A stretch of DNA of 64,000 nucleotides, taken from NCBI GenBank assembly GCA_041391505.1, contig JAWKNW010000021.1, forward strand, positions 1-64,000. Reading direction: 5' to 3'. The translations under genes and the position numbers were made by a program. The notes below the pieces were generated by a model. The model was not told where the DNA came from. It did no database searches and saw only the letters and a list, made by a program, of their open reading frames with translations. This document shows positions 7,776 to 19,795 of the stretch, piece by piece (positions within the stretch are counted from its first letter, which is position 1; each line of letters starts with the position of its first letter). This stretch comes from Rhodothermales bacterium. GTDB taxonomy: Bacteria > Bacteroidota > Rhodothermia > Rhodothermales > JAHQVL01.

Positions 7776-10700
7776 ATGAAGCATGTATTCGTTCATAGTG
7801 CCTGGTTGCTCCTGTTTGGTATGTGCTGGCCGGTTTTCGCACAGGATGCCCCCTATCACGAGCAGGTCGGCTACGCGTACGATCTCCATCGTTTTCCGGC
7901 GGAAGCCTACGCCGGCCACGGACAGAACTGGGGCGTGGTGCAGGATCGGCGCGGGATCGCCTACGTTGCGAACCACTCCGGCATTCTCGAATACGACAGC
8001 GCGCGCTGGCGACGCATCCGGATGGCCAACGGCGAAGGGGCCTTTTCCGTCGCCCTGAGCGACAGCGGCGTTGTGTTTGTCGGCGGACGCGGCGAAATCG
8101 GATACCTCGCGGCCGACTCGCTGGGCGCCATGCAGTTCGTGTCCCTCCTCGGGTACGTGCCGGCGGACCGGCGCAACTTCACCTACGTCTGGAATACGGT
8201 CCGGACATCCCACGGCGTCTTTTTCCAGACCAACAAACGCATTCTTCGGTGGGACGGCCAGGCCATGAAGGTTTGGGATTCCGACCTGCGCATGCACACG
8301 GCCTTCGGCGTGGAGGATCGATTTTTTGTGCGCACCGATTCGATCGGCCTCCAGGAGATTTCCGGCGACGAATTGCACGCCGTGGCCGGAGGAGACCTGT
8401 TTGCCCGGAAGCGGATCGTGTCGATGACGCCGGCGGGTGCCTCCAGCATACTCATCGCCGCCCAGAAGGGGATCGACGGTCCGCTCGAATTGTACCTCAT
8501 GGTCGAGGGCGACATCTCCCCGATCGAGGTGGACGACCACCTGAAAGGCAGTGAGATCGCCTATTATAATGGTGTGGCCCTGCCCAGCGGCTATCTCGCG
8601 CTGAGCACGATGGGCAGCGGCGTCGTTATCATCCGCCGGGATGGGCAGCTCATTCAGGTCCTGGACGAAAACTACGGGGTCCCGCGCGACGGCAACGGGA
8701 TGCACGTGGACGCCAACGGCGGGCTCTGGATCGCGCACAACGCGAACGGGGTCTCGCGTGTCAACGCGCCCGTGGCGCTCACCGAGTTCGGTCCCTCGCA
8801 CGGCCTGCCGGAAGTGCACGACATGATTCGTTTCGGCGACCGGTTTTATACCGCTTCCGCCAACGGCATATTCCGTCTCAAACAGCGCGATCCGTCGGAT
8901 GGGGGGCTCTACAACCCCCGGGCCTTTGAAGCCGTCGCCGAGAAGCCGCTCACGGCCTGGGCTTTCGCCGCCTTCCGGGGCGAATTGTTCGCCGGCACCG
9001 AGGAAGGCGTGATGCGCCTCGCCGGCGACCGGTTCAAGCTCCTGCCCCTGGAGGAGCCGATCAAAAACGTGCGCCGCATCGTAGCGTCCGAGCGGTACCC
9101 GGATCGGGTATACCTCGGGATGCAGAAGGGGCTCGGGCGGCTCGAGAAAAAAGGCAGCACCTGGGACGTGGTTCGCTTCGCCGATGAAATCAGCGATCCG
9201 GTGCTTTCCATGAGCGAGGAGGGCGATGGGACGCTGTGGGTCGTGACGCGCAGTTCGGAAAATGCGCTGTGGAAGATCCGCTTCGCCGGCCCGTCCGACC
9301 GCACCGGCGTCATCACCCGCATCGACCCCGAAGCCATGCCCTGGGACGGCCACGTCGTGCTCGCCGCCGTCGACGGGACGATGCGCTTCGTGCCTCGTCG
9401 CGGGCTGTTCATGCATGAAACGGACGGCGCCGGCGCGGACCGCTTCGTGGCGGATACGCTGCTCGCCTCGCCGCACATCGTGAACGATTCGCTGGTCACG
9501 CTATCGGAGATCGGCGATGTCGTGTGGCTCGTGTACCGGGATCATCTGGTTTATGCGCAGAAAACTGAGGAGGGCGGCTACGTGCGTCATACCCTGGAGG
9601 AAGTGAACATGCCGCGCTGGGGGGCTTCGGTGTCGGTGTACGAGGATCACTACGGGACGATGTGGATCGCCTGCGGGAGCAACCTCTATCGGTATGTGGA
9701 GCGGCTCGACACCGGCGTGGATCGCACGGTCTATTTCAACCCCCTCATCCGCCGCGTCACCATCGCGGCCACCGATTCCTTGCTGCTGGCCAACCCCGGC
9801 GAAGCCTGGACGCAGTTCGGGACGCGCCTCGAACTGGACCATGAGACGAACGACCTGACGTTCGACTTTGTGCTGCCGGAGTATACGACGCCGGATGAGG
9901 TGCTCTATAAATACAAGCTCGAGCACTTCGACAGTCGCTGGTCGGATTGGTCGCCGGCTACGTCCGCCACCTATCGCAACCTCGGGGCCGGCGTGTATGA
10001 GTTCAAGGTGCAGGCGCAGACGCGCTCGCACCTGTTCACCAACGAAGTATCGGCCTCGTTTCGCATCCATCGGCCGTGGTACTGGAACGGCCTGGCGTGG
10101 ACCCTGTACGGGCTCATCCTGCTCACGCCGGTCGTGCAATTCGTCCGGCATCGCCGCGCACGGGAGGAATTGAAGGAGCTGGAGCGTGAACGCTCGGTCA
10201 ACCAGCGGCTCAACGAGGCGAATAGCCAGCTCCGCACCGCCAATGAGACCCTGAAGCAGGCGAACAAGCTGAAGGACGAGTTCCTCGCAAACGCCTCGCA
10301 CGAGCTGCGTACCCCGCTCACCGCGATTCTGGGGTTCACCGACGTGCTGAAAGAAGAAATCCCGGCCGGTCAGATCGAATTTCTGGAATTGATCGACGAG
10401 AACGGCAAGCGTCTGCTCAAAACGATTAATTCGTTGCTCGATCTGACGAAACTCAGGGCCGGGATGCTCGAAGTGCGCCTGGAGGTGCTCGACATCTGCG
10501 AGAAGTCGGAAGAAGTCGTCGACATGATGTCGCAGCTGGCCAGAAACAAGCACCTGCACATGCATGTGCGGCGGCCCGATGCGCCGATCGAGACGTTGCT
10601 CGATACGCATTGCTTCGAGCGCATCATGTATAACCTGATCGGGAATGCGATCAAGTTCACGGATGAAGGCGAAATCGCGGTCGAGGTGGAACAGGAAGGG

Positions 10701-11012
10701 AACGAGGTCCGGATCCATGTCAGCGACACGGGGGTGGGCATCGCGGAGAGTTTCATCCCCCATTTGTTCAGCGAGTTCAAACAGGAGCCGCGCGATGACG
10801 GTCAGCCGGAAGGCAGCGGCCTCGGCCTGGCTATCACGTCGCATCTGGTCGACCTGATGGGAGGCCGGATCCTCGTCAAAAGCGTAAAAGGCAGCGGCAG
10901 CACCTTCACCATCGTCTTTCCGATCCATCGGGAAGCCGGCGACGGGCATGCCGCATCCAGCGCTTCGGGGGATTGGACCGAGTCGGCCTCAACCCCCTAT
11001 CCTTCTTCATAA
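7776..11012 (+). CDS. Two-component sensor histidine kinase with periplasmic propeller and Y_Y_Y domain
   Basis: 1078 residues. Signal peptide (1-23, ending VFAQ), then a large periplasmic beta-propeller with repeated WGVVQDRRG/LWIAHNANG-type blades (about 40-680), a Y_Y_Y domain (about 700-765, YKYKLEHFDSRWSDW), one membrane helix (about 770-790), a coiled-coil linker, HisKA (NASHELRTPL, His842) and HATPase_c (DTGVGIAESF, GSGLGLAITSHL). There is no receiver and no AraC domain, unlike the hybrid one-protein systems of Bacteroides, so it needs a separate response regulator. It would sense an extracellular ligand, in relatives often a polysaccharide; here the ligand is unknown. Three plus-strand genes follow within about 100 bases of each other. 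Confidence 0.9.
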   Translation: MKHVFVHSAWLLLFGMCWPVFAQDAPYHEQVGYAYDLHRFPAEAYAGHGQNWGVVQDRRGIAYVANHSGILEYDSARWRRIRMANGEGAFSVALSDSGVVFVGGRGEIGYLAADSLGAMQFVSLLGYVPADRRNFTYVWNTVRTSHGVFFQTNKRILRWDGQAMKVWDSDLRMHTAFGVEDRFFVRTDSIGLQEISGDELHAVAGGDLFARKRIVSMTPAGASSILIAAQKGIDGPLELYLMVEGDISPIEVDDHLKGSEIAYYNGVALPSGYLALSTMGSGVVIIRRDGQLIQVLDENYGVPRDGNGMHVDANGGLWIAHNANGVSRVNAPVALTEFGPSHGLPEVHDMIRFGDRFYTASANGIFRLKQRDPSDGGLYNPRAFEAVAEKPLTAWAFAAFRGELFAGTEEGVMRLAGDRFKLLPLEEPIKNVRRIVASERYPDRVYLGMQKGLGRLEKKGSTWDVVRFADEISDPVLSMSEEGDGTLWVVTRSSENALWKIRFAGPSDRTGVITRIDPEAMPWDGHVVLAAVDGTMRFVPRRGLFMHETDGAGADRFVADTLLASPHIVNDSLVTLSEIGDVVWLVYRDHLVYAQKTEEGGYVRHTLEEVNMPRWGASVSVYEDHYGTMWIACGSNLYRYVERLDTGVDRTVYFNPLIRRVTIAATDSLLLANPGEAWTQFGTRLELDHETNDLTFDFVLPEYTTPDEVLYKYKLEHFDSRWSDWSPATSATYRNLGAGVYEFKVQAQTRSHLFTNEVSASFRIHRPWYWNGLAWTLYGLILLTPVVQFVRHRRAREELKELERERSVNQRLNEANSQLRTANETLKQANKLKDEFLANASHELRTPLTAILGFTDVLKEEIPAGQIEFLELIDENGKRLLKTINSLLDLTKLRAGMLEVRLEVLDICEKSEEVVDMMSQLARNKHLHMHVRRPDAPIETLLDTHCFERIMYNLIGNAIKFTDEGEIAVEVEQEGNEVRIHVSDTGVGIAESFIPHLFSEFKQEPRDDGQPEGSGLGLAITSHLVDLMGGRILVKSVKGSGSTFTIVFPIHREAGDGHAASSASGDWTESASTPYPSS

Positions 11013-11098
11013 CGGACCTTACGTATCCCGCATCCGATGGCGCGGATCTCACGCGGCTGGGGCGCGGTGTATCGGGTCCGTTCATAAAAACCACGATC

Positions 11099-11878
11099 AT
11101 GCGTCCGGTCTGGCGGCTCACGCGCGCGTTTTTTTCTACCCTGGCGCATTGCGTTCATCTGATCCTCACGCTGCATCGCGTGCCCGAGGCCGATCGGCCC
11201 CGGTACCGCGCGTACAAGCAGCAAGCCGGCTGCCGCGGCATCTGCCGCGCGCTCGACGTGGAGGTGCAGCTCCATGGCGAACTACCGTCTCAAGATGGGA
11301 TGCTCGCCGTCAGCAACCACCTCGGGCTGCTCGATACGGTGGCCATCGCATCGCGCCTGCATGTCACGTTTGTTTCCAAGGCCGAAGTGCGGCACTGGCC
11401 GTTCGTGGGCTGGGTGACCCGGCTGGTTGGCGTCATCTTTGTAGAGCGTGAGCGCAAGATGCAAACCGGGCAGCTGGTCGAGCAGGTCCAGCAGCGGCTC
11501 AGGGAAGGCGTCTCCGTGCTCGTCTTTCCGGAGGGGACGACCAGCAACGGGACGGGGGTGCTCACCTTCAAGACCGGCTCCTTCGCGGCCGTAGCGGGTC
11601 TCCCCGACACCGCCGTCCTGCCGCTCTGTCTGAAAGGCGTTTCGGTGGCCGGGCGCGAGGATCCCGCTTTCCTGCGGCAGGTCTTGACTTGGACGAGCGA
11701 GACCACGATGTTCAAGCATGCGTGGCAACTTCTGAAAGCCAAGCGCATTGTTATATCGCTGCATGTCGGCGAGCCGGTGGCCACGGCCGGGCGGGATCGA
11801 AAAGAGCTGGCCCGGCTCACACAGGAGGCCGTCGAATCCCTCGGCGGCTTTCGCATCAGCGAAGGCGCATCCTCCTGA
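11099..11878 (+). CDS. plsC: 1-acyl-sn-glycerol-3-phosphate acyltransferase (PlsC-like)
   Basis: 259 residues from ATG 11099; in-frame codons upstream overlap the kinase gene and look untranslated. It transfers an acyl chain to lysophosphatidic acid or a related lyso-lipid at the inner membrane. Family motifs are visible: NHLGLLD (HX4D, His74), then FPEGTTSNGTG (about 143-153) for glycerol-phosphate binding, and a hydrophobic TRLVGVIFVER segment. The length matches short PlsC homologues. Some close relatives act on ornithine lipids (OlsA), so the exact acceptor is open. It starts 87 bases after the sensor kinase gene. Confidence 0.85.
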   Translation: MRPVWRLTRAFFSTLAHCVHLILTLHRVPEADRPRYRAYKQQAGCRGICRALDVEVQLHGELPSQDGMLAVSNHLGLLDTVAIASRLHVTFVSKAEVRHWPFVGWVTRLVGVIFVERERKMQTGQLVEQVQQRLREGVSVLVFPEGTTSNGTGVLTFKTGSFAAVAGLPDTAVLPLCLKGVSVAGREDPAFLRQVLTWTSETTMFKHAWQLLKAKRIVISLHVGEPVATAGRDRKELARLTQEAVESLGGFRISEGASS

Positions 11879-11976
11879 ACGGCCGCTCGCTTCGTGGCCC
11901 ATCGCGACCGCTCCCCGAGACCGCTCCCAGCGCCCCAACGATACCCTCCGATGTAACGTTATCTGGCAACACACGC

Positions 11977-13569
11977 ATGGCTGACGCAAAAGACGCACAT
12001 GGCATTCGCCTGCTCACGGGCATCGGACTCGTGGTGATCGGGCTGCTGGCCGGCATTCTGTTCATGCTGTTCGTCATCCAGTCGCAATCCCGCCTGGCGG
12101 AGACGCCGACGGTTGTCGAGCGGGTCGACCTGGATCCCGAGGAGTCCCTGACGCCCCCGGTCTATTCAGACACGGCGCAGGCGGTGCCCCAGGTGAGTAT
12201 GATGGCGCTGAGCGAGACGTTCCGGCATGTCGCGAGCATCGTAAAGCCGGCGGTCGTGTTTATCCGGGTGGACATGGAAGTCGACGAGGCGCAGCGCCGC
12301 TGGCTGCCGAGCTTCCGCTCGCCGCGCCAGAGTGTCGGCAGCGGCGTCATCATCAGCGAGGACGGCTACATCGTCACCAACAATCACGTCGTCGACAACG
12401 CGCAGCAGATCTGGGTGACGCTCGACGACAAGCGGCATTACCCGGCCGAGGTGATCGGTACCGACGCCTCCACGGATCTGGCCGTCATCCGCGCCATCAC
12501 CGACGAGCGGCTTCCCAAGACGCGGATCGGCAATTCGGATCAGGTCGCCGTGGGCGACTGGGTGATCGCCATCGGCAACCCGTTCCGGCTCACGTCGACC
12601 GTCACCGCCGGCATCGTCAGCGCGCTGGGCCGGCAGGTCAATATCATAGAGGACAATTTCAGCATCGAGGATTTCATCCAGACGGACGCGGCCATCAACC
12701 CCGGCAATTCGGGCGGCGCGCTGGTCAACCTCGAGGGCGAACTCATCGGGATTAACACGGCCATCGCCACGGAGAGCGGGTCGTATGAGGGCTACGGGTT
12801 CGCCGTGCCGGTCAACCTCGTGGACCGCGTCGCGCGCGACCTCATCGCCTACGGCGAGGTTCGCCGCGGATTCCTGGGCGTCGAGATCGGCGACATCAAC
12901 GCCGAGCTGGCGCGGGATCTGGGGCTCGACCGCATCGGCGGCGTGCTGCTGACGGGGGTGCACAACGGAACCCACGCGCATGAAGCCGGCCTGAAGCAGG
13001 GCGACGTCATCCTCGCGATCAACGGCCGGCGGGTGGATGCCACCAACGAATTGCAGCGCACGGTGGCCCGCTTCCACCCGGGCGATCTCCTCGAATTGCA
13101 AGTCTGGCGCGATGCGTCGATCCGCCTGTTCCATGTGCGTCTCCTCGGGCGCGACGATCCGGGGTATCAGACCTGGATCAGCGACCTGCAGCGCCGCAGC
13201 GAGCGCCAGGGTCCGTCACTCGAGGCGCCGGAGCGGCCTGAAGAGGCCGAGGCGACCTTCGAGGTCAAATCCTGGGGTCTGGGCTTGCAGGCCGTCGGCG
13301 ACCGGGCCCGTACGCGGTTCGGCGTGGATCATGGCGCGTATGTCGCCTACGTGGCGAACGGCAGCACGCCGTCGCTCGCCGGCCTGCCGCGCGACGTGGT
13401 CATCACCGCGCTGAACGACCAGGAAGTGTATTCCCTCGAAGTGGCCGTGGGGCTGCTCGAGAAGCTGGCACGCGAGGGCGAGCCGGTTGTGTTCCAGGTG
13501 CGCCGGCAGGACGGCCGCATCGCGTTTTACGAAGCAGACGTACCGGCTTCACTGGAGACTACCCCCTGA
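11977..13569 (+). CDS. HtrA/DegP-type periplasmic serine protease with two PDZ domains
   Basis: 530 residues. An N-terminal membrane helix (about 14-37, LLTGIGLVVIGLLAGILFML) anchors the protein in the inner membrane. The trypsin-like domain has the full triad: His137 (TNNHVV), Asp167 (ASTDLAV) and Ser245 (NPGNSGGAL). Two PDZ domains follow (about 305-400 and 425-525). It should degrade or refold misfolded envelope proteins. I chose ATG 11977 because it opens directly onto the membrane helix; the frame is open upstream into plsC. Its stop overlaps the aroC start (TGATG), so the two are coupled. Confidence 0.9.
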   Translation: MADAKDAHGIRLLTGIGLVVIGLLAGILFMLFVIQSQSRLAETPTVVERVDLDPEESLTPPVYSDTAQAVPQVSMMALSETFRHVASIVKPAVVFIRVDMEVDEAQRRWLPSFRSPRQSVGSGVIISEDGYIVTNNHVVDNAQQIWVTLDDKRHYPAEVIGTDASTDLAVIRAITDERLPKTRIGNSDQVAVGDWVIAIGNPFRLTSTVTAGIVSALGRQVNIIEDNFSIEDFIQTDAAINPGNSGGALVNLEGELIGINTAIATESGSYEGYGFAVPVNLVDRVARDLIAYGEVRRGFLGVEIGDINAELARDLGLDRIGGVLLTGVHNGTHAHEAGLKQGDVILAINGRRVDATNELQRTVARFHPGDLLELQVWRDASIRLFHVRLLGRDDPGYQTWISDLQRRSERQGPSLEAPERPEEAEATFEVKSWGLGLQAVGDRARTRFGVDHGAYVAYVANGSTPSLAGLPRDVVITALNDQEVYSLEVAVGLLEKLAREGEPVVFQVRRQDGRIAFYEADVPASLETTP

Positions 13570-14753
13570 TGATTCGATATCTGACGGCCGGCGAATCGCA
13601 TGGCGAGGCGCTGATCGGCATCGTCGAGGGCGTGCCGGCGGGCATCCCGCTGGTGGCCGACGACATCAACACCCACCTCGCCCGCCGCTGGCTCGGTTTC
13701 GGCCGCGGCGGCCGCGCCAAGTTCGAAAAGGATCTCGTCCACTTCTATTCCGGCGTCCGCTTTTCGCAGACCATGGGCGGCCCCATCGCGCTGAAGCTCG
13801 AAAACGAAGCCTATCAGAAGGACAAGTCGGGCTGGCCCGTCGTCATGGCCGTGGACGGCCGTGGCGAGGGGGTCGAGCCTATCACGCTGCCCCGCCCCGG
13901 ACATGCGGACCTTACCGGCGTGCAGAAATACCGGTTCGACGACATCCGGCCGGTCATCGACCGATCGAGCGCCCGCGAGACGGCCATGCGCGTCGCCTGC
14001 TGCTCGATCGCCCGGCAGTTCCTCAAGCAGGTGGGCATCGAGATCGGCAGCCATGTGGTGCGCATCGGGGAAGTTGGATATGACAGTCCCGACGCGTGGC
14101 GCGACCGTGTGGCCGACATCACGTCCGCCGGCGCCGAGACACTCAATACCCTGGCCGACGGCAGCGAAGTGCGGATGCTGGATGCCGACCTGTCCCAACG
14201 CTGTATCGAGCACATCAAGCAGATCAAGCAGCAGGGCGATTCGCTCGGCGGGCAATACGAGGTGATCGTGACCGGGGTCCCCCCCGGGCTGGGCTCCTAT
14301 GTTCAGTGGGACCGCAAGCTCGACGGGCTGCTCGCCCAGGCCATCCTCTCGATTCAGGCGCAGAAGGCCGTTGAGATTGGCGACGGCGTCGATGCGTCGC
14401 GCGTGCCCGGATCGCGTTTCCACGACCCGATCGACAAAAACGGGGCCTCCTACCCACGGCGTTCGAACCACGCCGGCGGGATCGAGGGGGGCATGTCCAA
14501 CGGGATGCCCATCGTCGTGCGCGGTTTCATGAAACCCATCCCCACCCTGATCAAGCCGCTCGGCACCGTCGACATCGCGTCCGGCGAATCGACCCCGACC
14601 CGCTACGAGCGCAGCGACGTCACGAGCGTGCCGGCGGCCTCCACCGTGGCCGAAGCCGTCGTAGCCGTCACGATAGCCAACGCCTTTCTGGAGAAATACG
14701 GCGGAGACAGCCTGGCGGAGATCCTCGAGCGGTACGGGGGTTCGAACGCGTAG
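13569..14753 (+). CDS. aroC: Chorismate synthase
   Basis: 394 residues, the usual length of the bacterial enzyme. It converts 5-enolpyruvylshikimate-3-phosphate to chorismate with reduced FMN, the last shared step to aromatic amino acids. Signature segments are present: GESHGEALIGIVEG at the N-terminus, RGGRAKFEKD, a central SSARETAMRVA, and RRSNHAGGIEGGMSNG near the C-terminus. The start ATG shares one base with the htrA stop. No other shikimate-pathway genes are nearby, so the linkage to htrA looks incidental. Confidence 0.96.
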   Translation: MIRYLTAGESHGEALIGIVEGVPAGIPLVADDINTHLARRWLGFGRGGRAKFEKDLVHFYSGVRFSQTMGGPIALKLENEAYQKDKSGWPVVMAVDGRGEGVEPITLPRPGHADLTGVQKYRFDDIRPVIDRSSARETAMRVACCSIARQFLKQVGIEIGSHVVRIGEVGYDSPDAWRDRVADITSAGAETLNTLADGSEVRMLDADLSQRCIEHIKQIKQQGDSLGGQYEVIVTGVPPGLGSYVQWDRKLDGLLAQAILSIQAQKAVEIGDGVDASRVPGSRFHDPIDKNGASYPRRSNHAGGIEGGMSNGMPIVVRGFMKPIPTLIKPLGTVDIASGESTPTRYERSDVTSVPAASTVAEAVVAVTIANAFLEKYGGDSLAEILERYGGSNA

Positions 14754-14763
14754 CTTTTTACAG

Positions 14764-14891
14764 TTTAAGGTTCGAAGTTCAACGTTCAAGGGCCATTTCG
14801 AGGTGGCATTCATGGGATGTCGCTAGTTGCTCTCTTGCCCGGGCGTGTAACGTTCATGCCTGCATTTTTTATTCCTTGAACCTTGAACGTT
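14764..14891. repeat. Dispersed GTTCAAGG-type repeat, inverted arms
   Basis: Left arm 14764-14791 contains AACGTTCAAGG; right arm 14874-14891 is CCTTGAACCTTGAACGTT, its extended inverse. They flank about 80 unrelated bases between aroC and crtI. Related sequence recurs at 19270-19314 and 52459-52474. Confidence 0.6.
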
Positions 14892-14906
14892 ATTCCTTGA
14901 GCTCCT

Positions 14907-16499
14907 ATGCCCTGGATCGACTCCCTCGTCCATCGTGCCGACGCCCGGCTGAATACCTCCACGACCCCCCGTCCTGTTGAGGACGACGCGCCGCACGCGG
15001 TGGTCATCGGCGCGGGCTTTGGCGGGCTGGCGGCTGCGATACGGCTCAGCGTGCGGGGTTTTCAGGTGACGCTCGTCGATCGGCTCGAGCAGGCCGGCGG
15101 CCGCGCCCGGGTGTTCGAGCAGGACGGGTTCGCGTTCGATGCCGGCCCCACGGTCATCACGGCGCCGTTCCTGTTCGAGGAGCTCTGGTCGCTCTGCGGC
15201 CGCAACATGGCGGACGACGTGGAGCTGCGCCCCGTATCCCCCTTCTACCGGATCCGCTTCGACGACGGCACGTCGTTCGACTACACCGCCGACCCCGAGG
15301 CCATGAGCCGCGAGATCGCCCGGTTCAGTCCGGAGGATGTGGAGGGCTACCGGCGGTTCTTCGAAAAAAGCGCCGAGATCTTCCGTATCGGCTTCGAGGA
15401 GCTCGGGCATGTCCCGTTCGGCAAGGTGACGGACATGCTCAAGATCGCGCCGGCGATGGCGGCGCTCGAGAGCTATCGCACCGTTTACGGCCTCGTGTCG
15501 AAATACATCAAGCACGAGAAGATCCGGCAGGTGCTTTCCTTTCATCCGCTGCTGGTGGGCGGGAATCCGTTCAACGTCACCTCCATCTACACCCTGATCG
15601 CGTTTCTGGAGCGCAAGTGGGGCGTGCACTACGCGATGGGGGGAACGGGGTCGCTGGTGCGGGGCCTGGTCGGCCTCCTGAAATCGCGCGGCGTGTCGAT
15701 CCGTCTCGGCGAAGAGGTGCGGGAGATTACGCTCGACGGCCAGCGTGCCACGGGTGTTCGGCTCGCCACGGGGGAGACGATCCCGGCGGATCTCGTGGTA
15801 TCCAATGCGGACGTGGCCTGGACCTACCGGCACCTCCTGCCGGCCCACAGCCGGACGCGGTGGACGGACGCCCGCCTCGACGCGGCCCGCTACTCGATGA
15901 GCCTGTTCGTGTGGTATTTCGGCACGCGCCGGCAGTACCCGGACGTCGCCCACCACACGATCCTCCTCGGTCCGCGTTACAAAGGGCTACTCGAGGACAT
16001 CTTCGAGCACAAGCGGCTGGCGGACGACTTCAGCCTGTACCTCCATCGCCCGTCGGCCACCGACCCGGCCATGGCGCCGGAGGGATGCGACGCCTTCTAC
16101 GTGCTTTCGCCGGTGCCCCACCTCGACAGCGGGGTGGACTGGTCGCAGCAGGCGGAGCGGTACCGCAAGGCCATCGAGTCCTATCTGGCGATGACCGTGC
16201 TGCCGGGTCTGTCAGAGTCGCTGGCGACCTCCCGGGTCCTGACGCCGCAGGGCTTTCTCGACGACTACCTCTCGTTCAAGGGCGCGGCGTTTTCGATCGA
16301 GCCGGTGCTGACCCAGAGCGCCTACTTCCGGCCGCACAACGCCAGCGAGGACATCGACGGCCTCTATTTCGTCGGCGCCGGCACGCATCCGGGCGCGGGC
16401 CTGCCCGGGGTGCTGTCCACGGCCCGCGTGCTGGACACCGTGGTGCCGGATCCGGCGGCGATCGTGGGGCGGAACGGGACCTTTGCCGGGGCGCGGTAA
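14907..16499 (+). CDS. crtI: Phytoene desaturase-type carotenoid oxidoreductase
   Basis: 530 residues. FAD-dependent CrtI-family desaturase acting on phytoene or a related carotene at the membrane. Visible: the dinucleotide-binding motif GAGFGGLAAAIRL (35-47), GGRARVFEQDGFAFDAGPT directly after it, and the C-terminal family signature GLYFVGAGTHPGAGLPG. The N-terminal 30 residues are a polar extension before the FAD motif, so a later start is possible. No crtB or other carotenoid gene is adjacent. CrtI relatives include desaturases, isomerases and ketolase-like enzymes; desaturase is the best fit by overall motifs. Confidence 0.88.
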   Translation: MPWIDSLVHRADARLNTSTTPRPVEDDAPHAVVIGAGFGGLAAAIRLSVRGFQVTLVDRLEQAGGRARVFEQDGFAFDAGPTVITAPFLFEELWSLCGRNMADDVELRPVSPFYRIRFDDGTSFDYTADPEAMSREIARFSPEDVEGYRRFFEKSAEIFRIGFEELGHVPFGKVTDMLKIAPAMAALESYRTVYGLVSKYIKHEKIRQVLSFHPLLVGGNPFNVTSIYTLIAFLERKWGVHYAMGGTGSLVRGLVGLLKSRGVSIRLGEEVREITLDGQRATGVRLATGETIPADLVVSNADVAWTYRHLLPAHSRTRWTDARLDAARYSMSLFVWYFGTRRQYPDVAHHTILLGPRYKGLLEDIFEHKRLADDFSLYLHRPSATDPAMAPEGCDAFYVLSPVPHLDSGVDWSQQAERYRKAIESYLAMTVLPGLSESLATSRVLTPQGFLDDYLSFKGAAFSIEPVLTQSAYFRPHNASEDIDGLYFVGAGTHPGAGLPGVLSTARVLDTVVPDPAAIVGRNGTFAGAR

Positions 16500-16591
16500 G
16501 CGCGGCGCGGGGCGCGTCCGGACGGGCGGAACATGCGTTGGCGGGCTACGGTTTTCTGCTACTCCTTTAACGGTTCAACGCAGTAACCTCC

Positions 16592-19249
<2,658 letters not shown>

Positions 19250-19269
19250 GCGGGGTGTAAGGTTTGAGG

Positions 19270-19314
19270 GTCAAGGTTTAAGGGACTCTGGAGAGGATGA
19301 CCTTGAACCTTGAC
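19270..19314. repeat. Hairpin copy of the GTTCAAGG-type repeat after valS
   Basis: Arms GTCAAGGTTTAAGG (19270-19283) and CCTTGAACCTTGAC (19301-19314) pair at 13 of 14 positions. It sits 20 bases after the valS stop and could act as a terminator-like structure, although no T-run follows. Confidence 0.55.
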
Positions 19315-19388
19315 TCTCACGCCTGGGACCTTCCGCCCTCGGCGCGTCGTTTGCATGTCTGGCTGGTTCACATGCCTGATAGCAAACG

Positions 19389-19763
19389 ATGATTGTTTCG
19401 ATGATAGATAGATGGCCCGGCATCGCCGGGCTGGTGTTTCTTGCGGTACTGTTCGGCGGGTGCGGAGCGTCTACGGACGAGACGGACGCGGCGGATACGC
19501 AGGTGCAGGTGGAGGATGTCCGCTACGCGAAGTTGCCCGGCGGCGCGCGTATCGTGACGGGCACCCTCTACAATCCCACCGAGACGCCCATTCGCAACGC
19601 CCAGATTCAGATCTCGTTGTACGACGAGAACAACGTGCGGGTATCGACGATGAGCGTCACGATCCAGGATGTCTCGCCCGGCTCCCGGAAGGCGTTCAGA
19701 GAACCGGTCGATACGGATCTGGACATTCGCGGCGCGAGCGTAAAAAGCGTGCTCGTGCTCTGA
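19389..19763 (+). CDS. Small FxLYD-domain lipoprotein
   Basis: 124 residues. Signal peptide with lipobox FGGC (Cys25), followed by an acidic linker and one beta-sandwich with the pattern TGTLYNPTETPIRNAQIQIS and LYDENN, which resembles the FxLYD domain. Such domains occur in small secreted proteins of unknown role. ATG 19401 is an equally good start. It is followed 32 bases later by the sigma54-activator gene; co-transcription is possible. Confidence 0.65.
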   Translation: MIVSMIDRWPGIAGLVFLAVLFGGCGASTDETDAADTQVQVEDVRYAKLPGGARIVTGTLYNPTETPIRNAQIQISLYDENNVRVSTMSVTIQDVSPGSRKAFREPVDTDLDIRGASVKSVLVL

Positions 19764-19795
19764 CGGGCCGGCGGGCGCGCGCAATACAACCGACC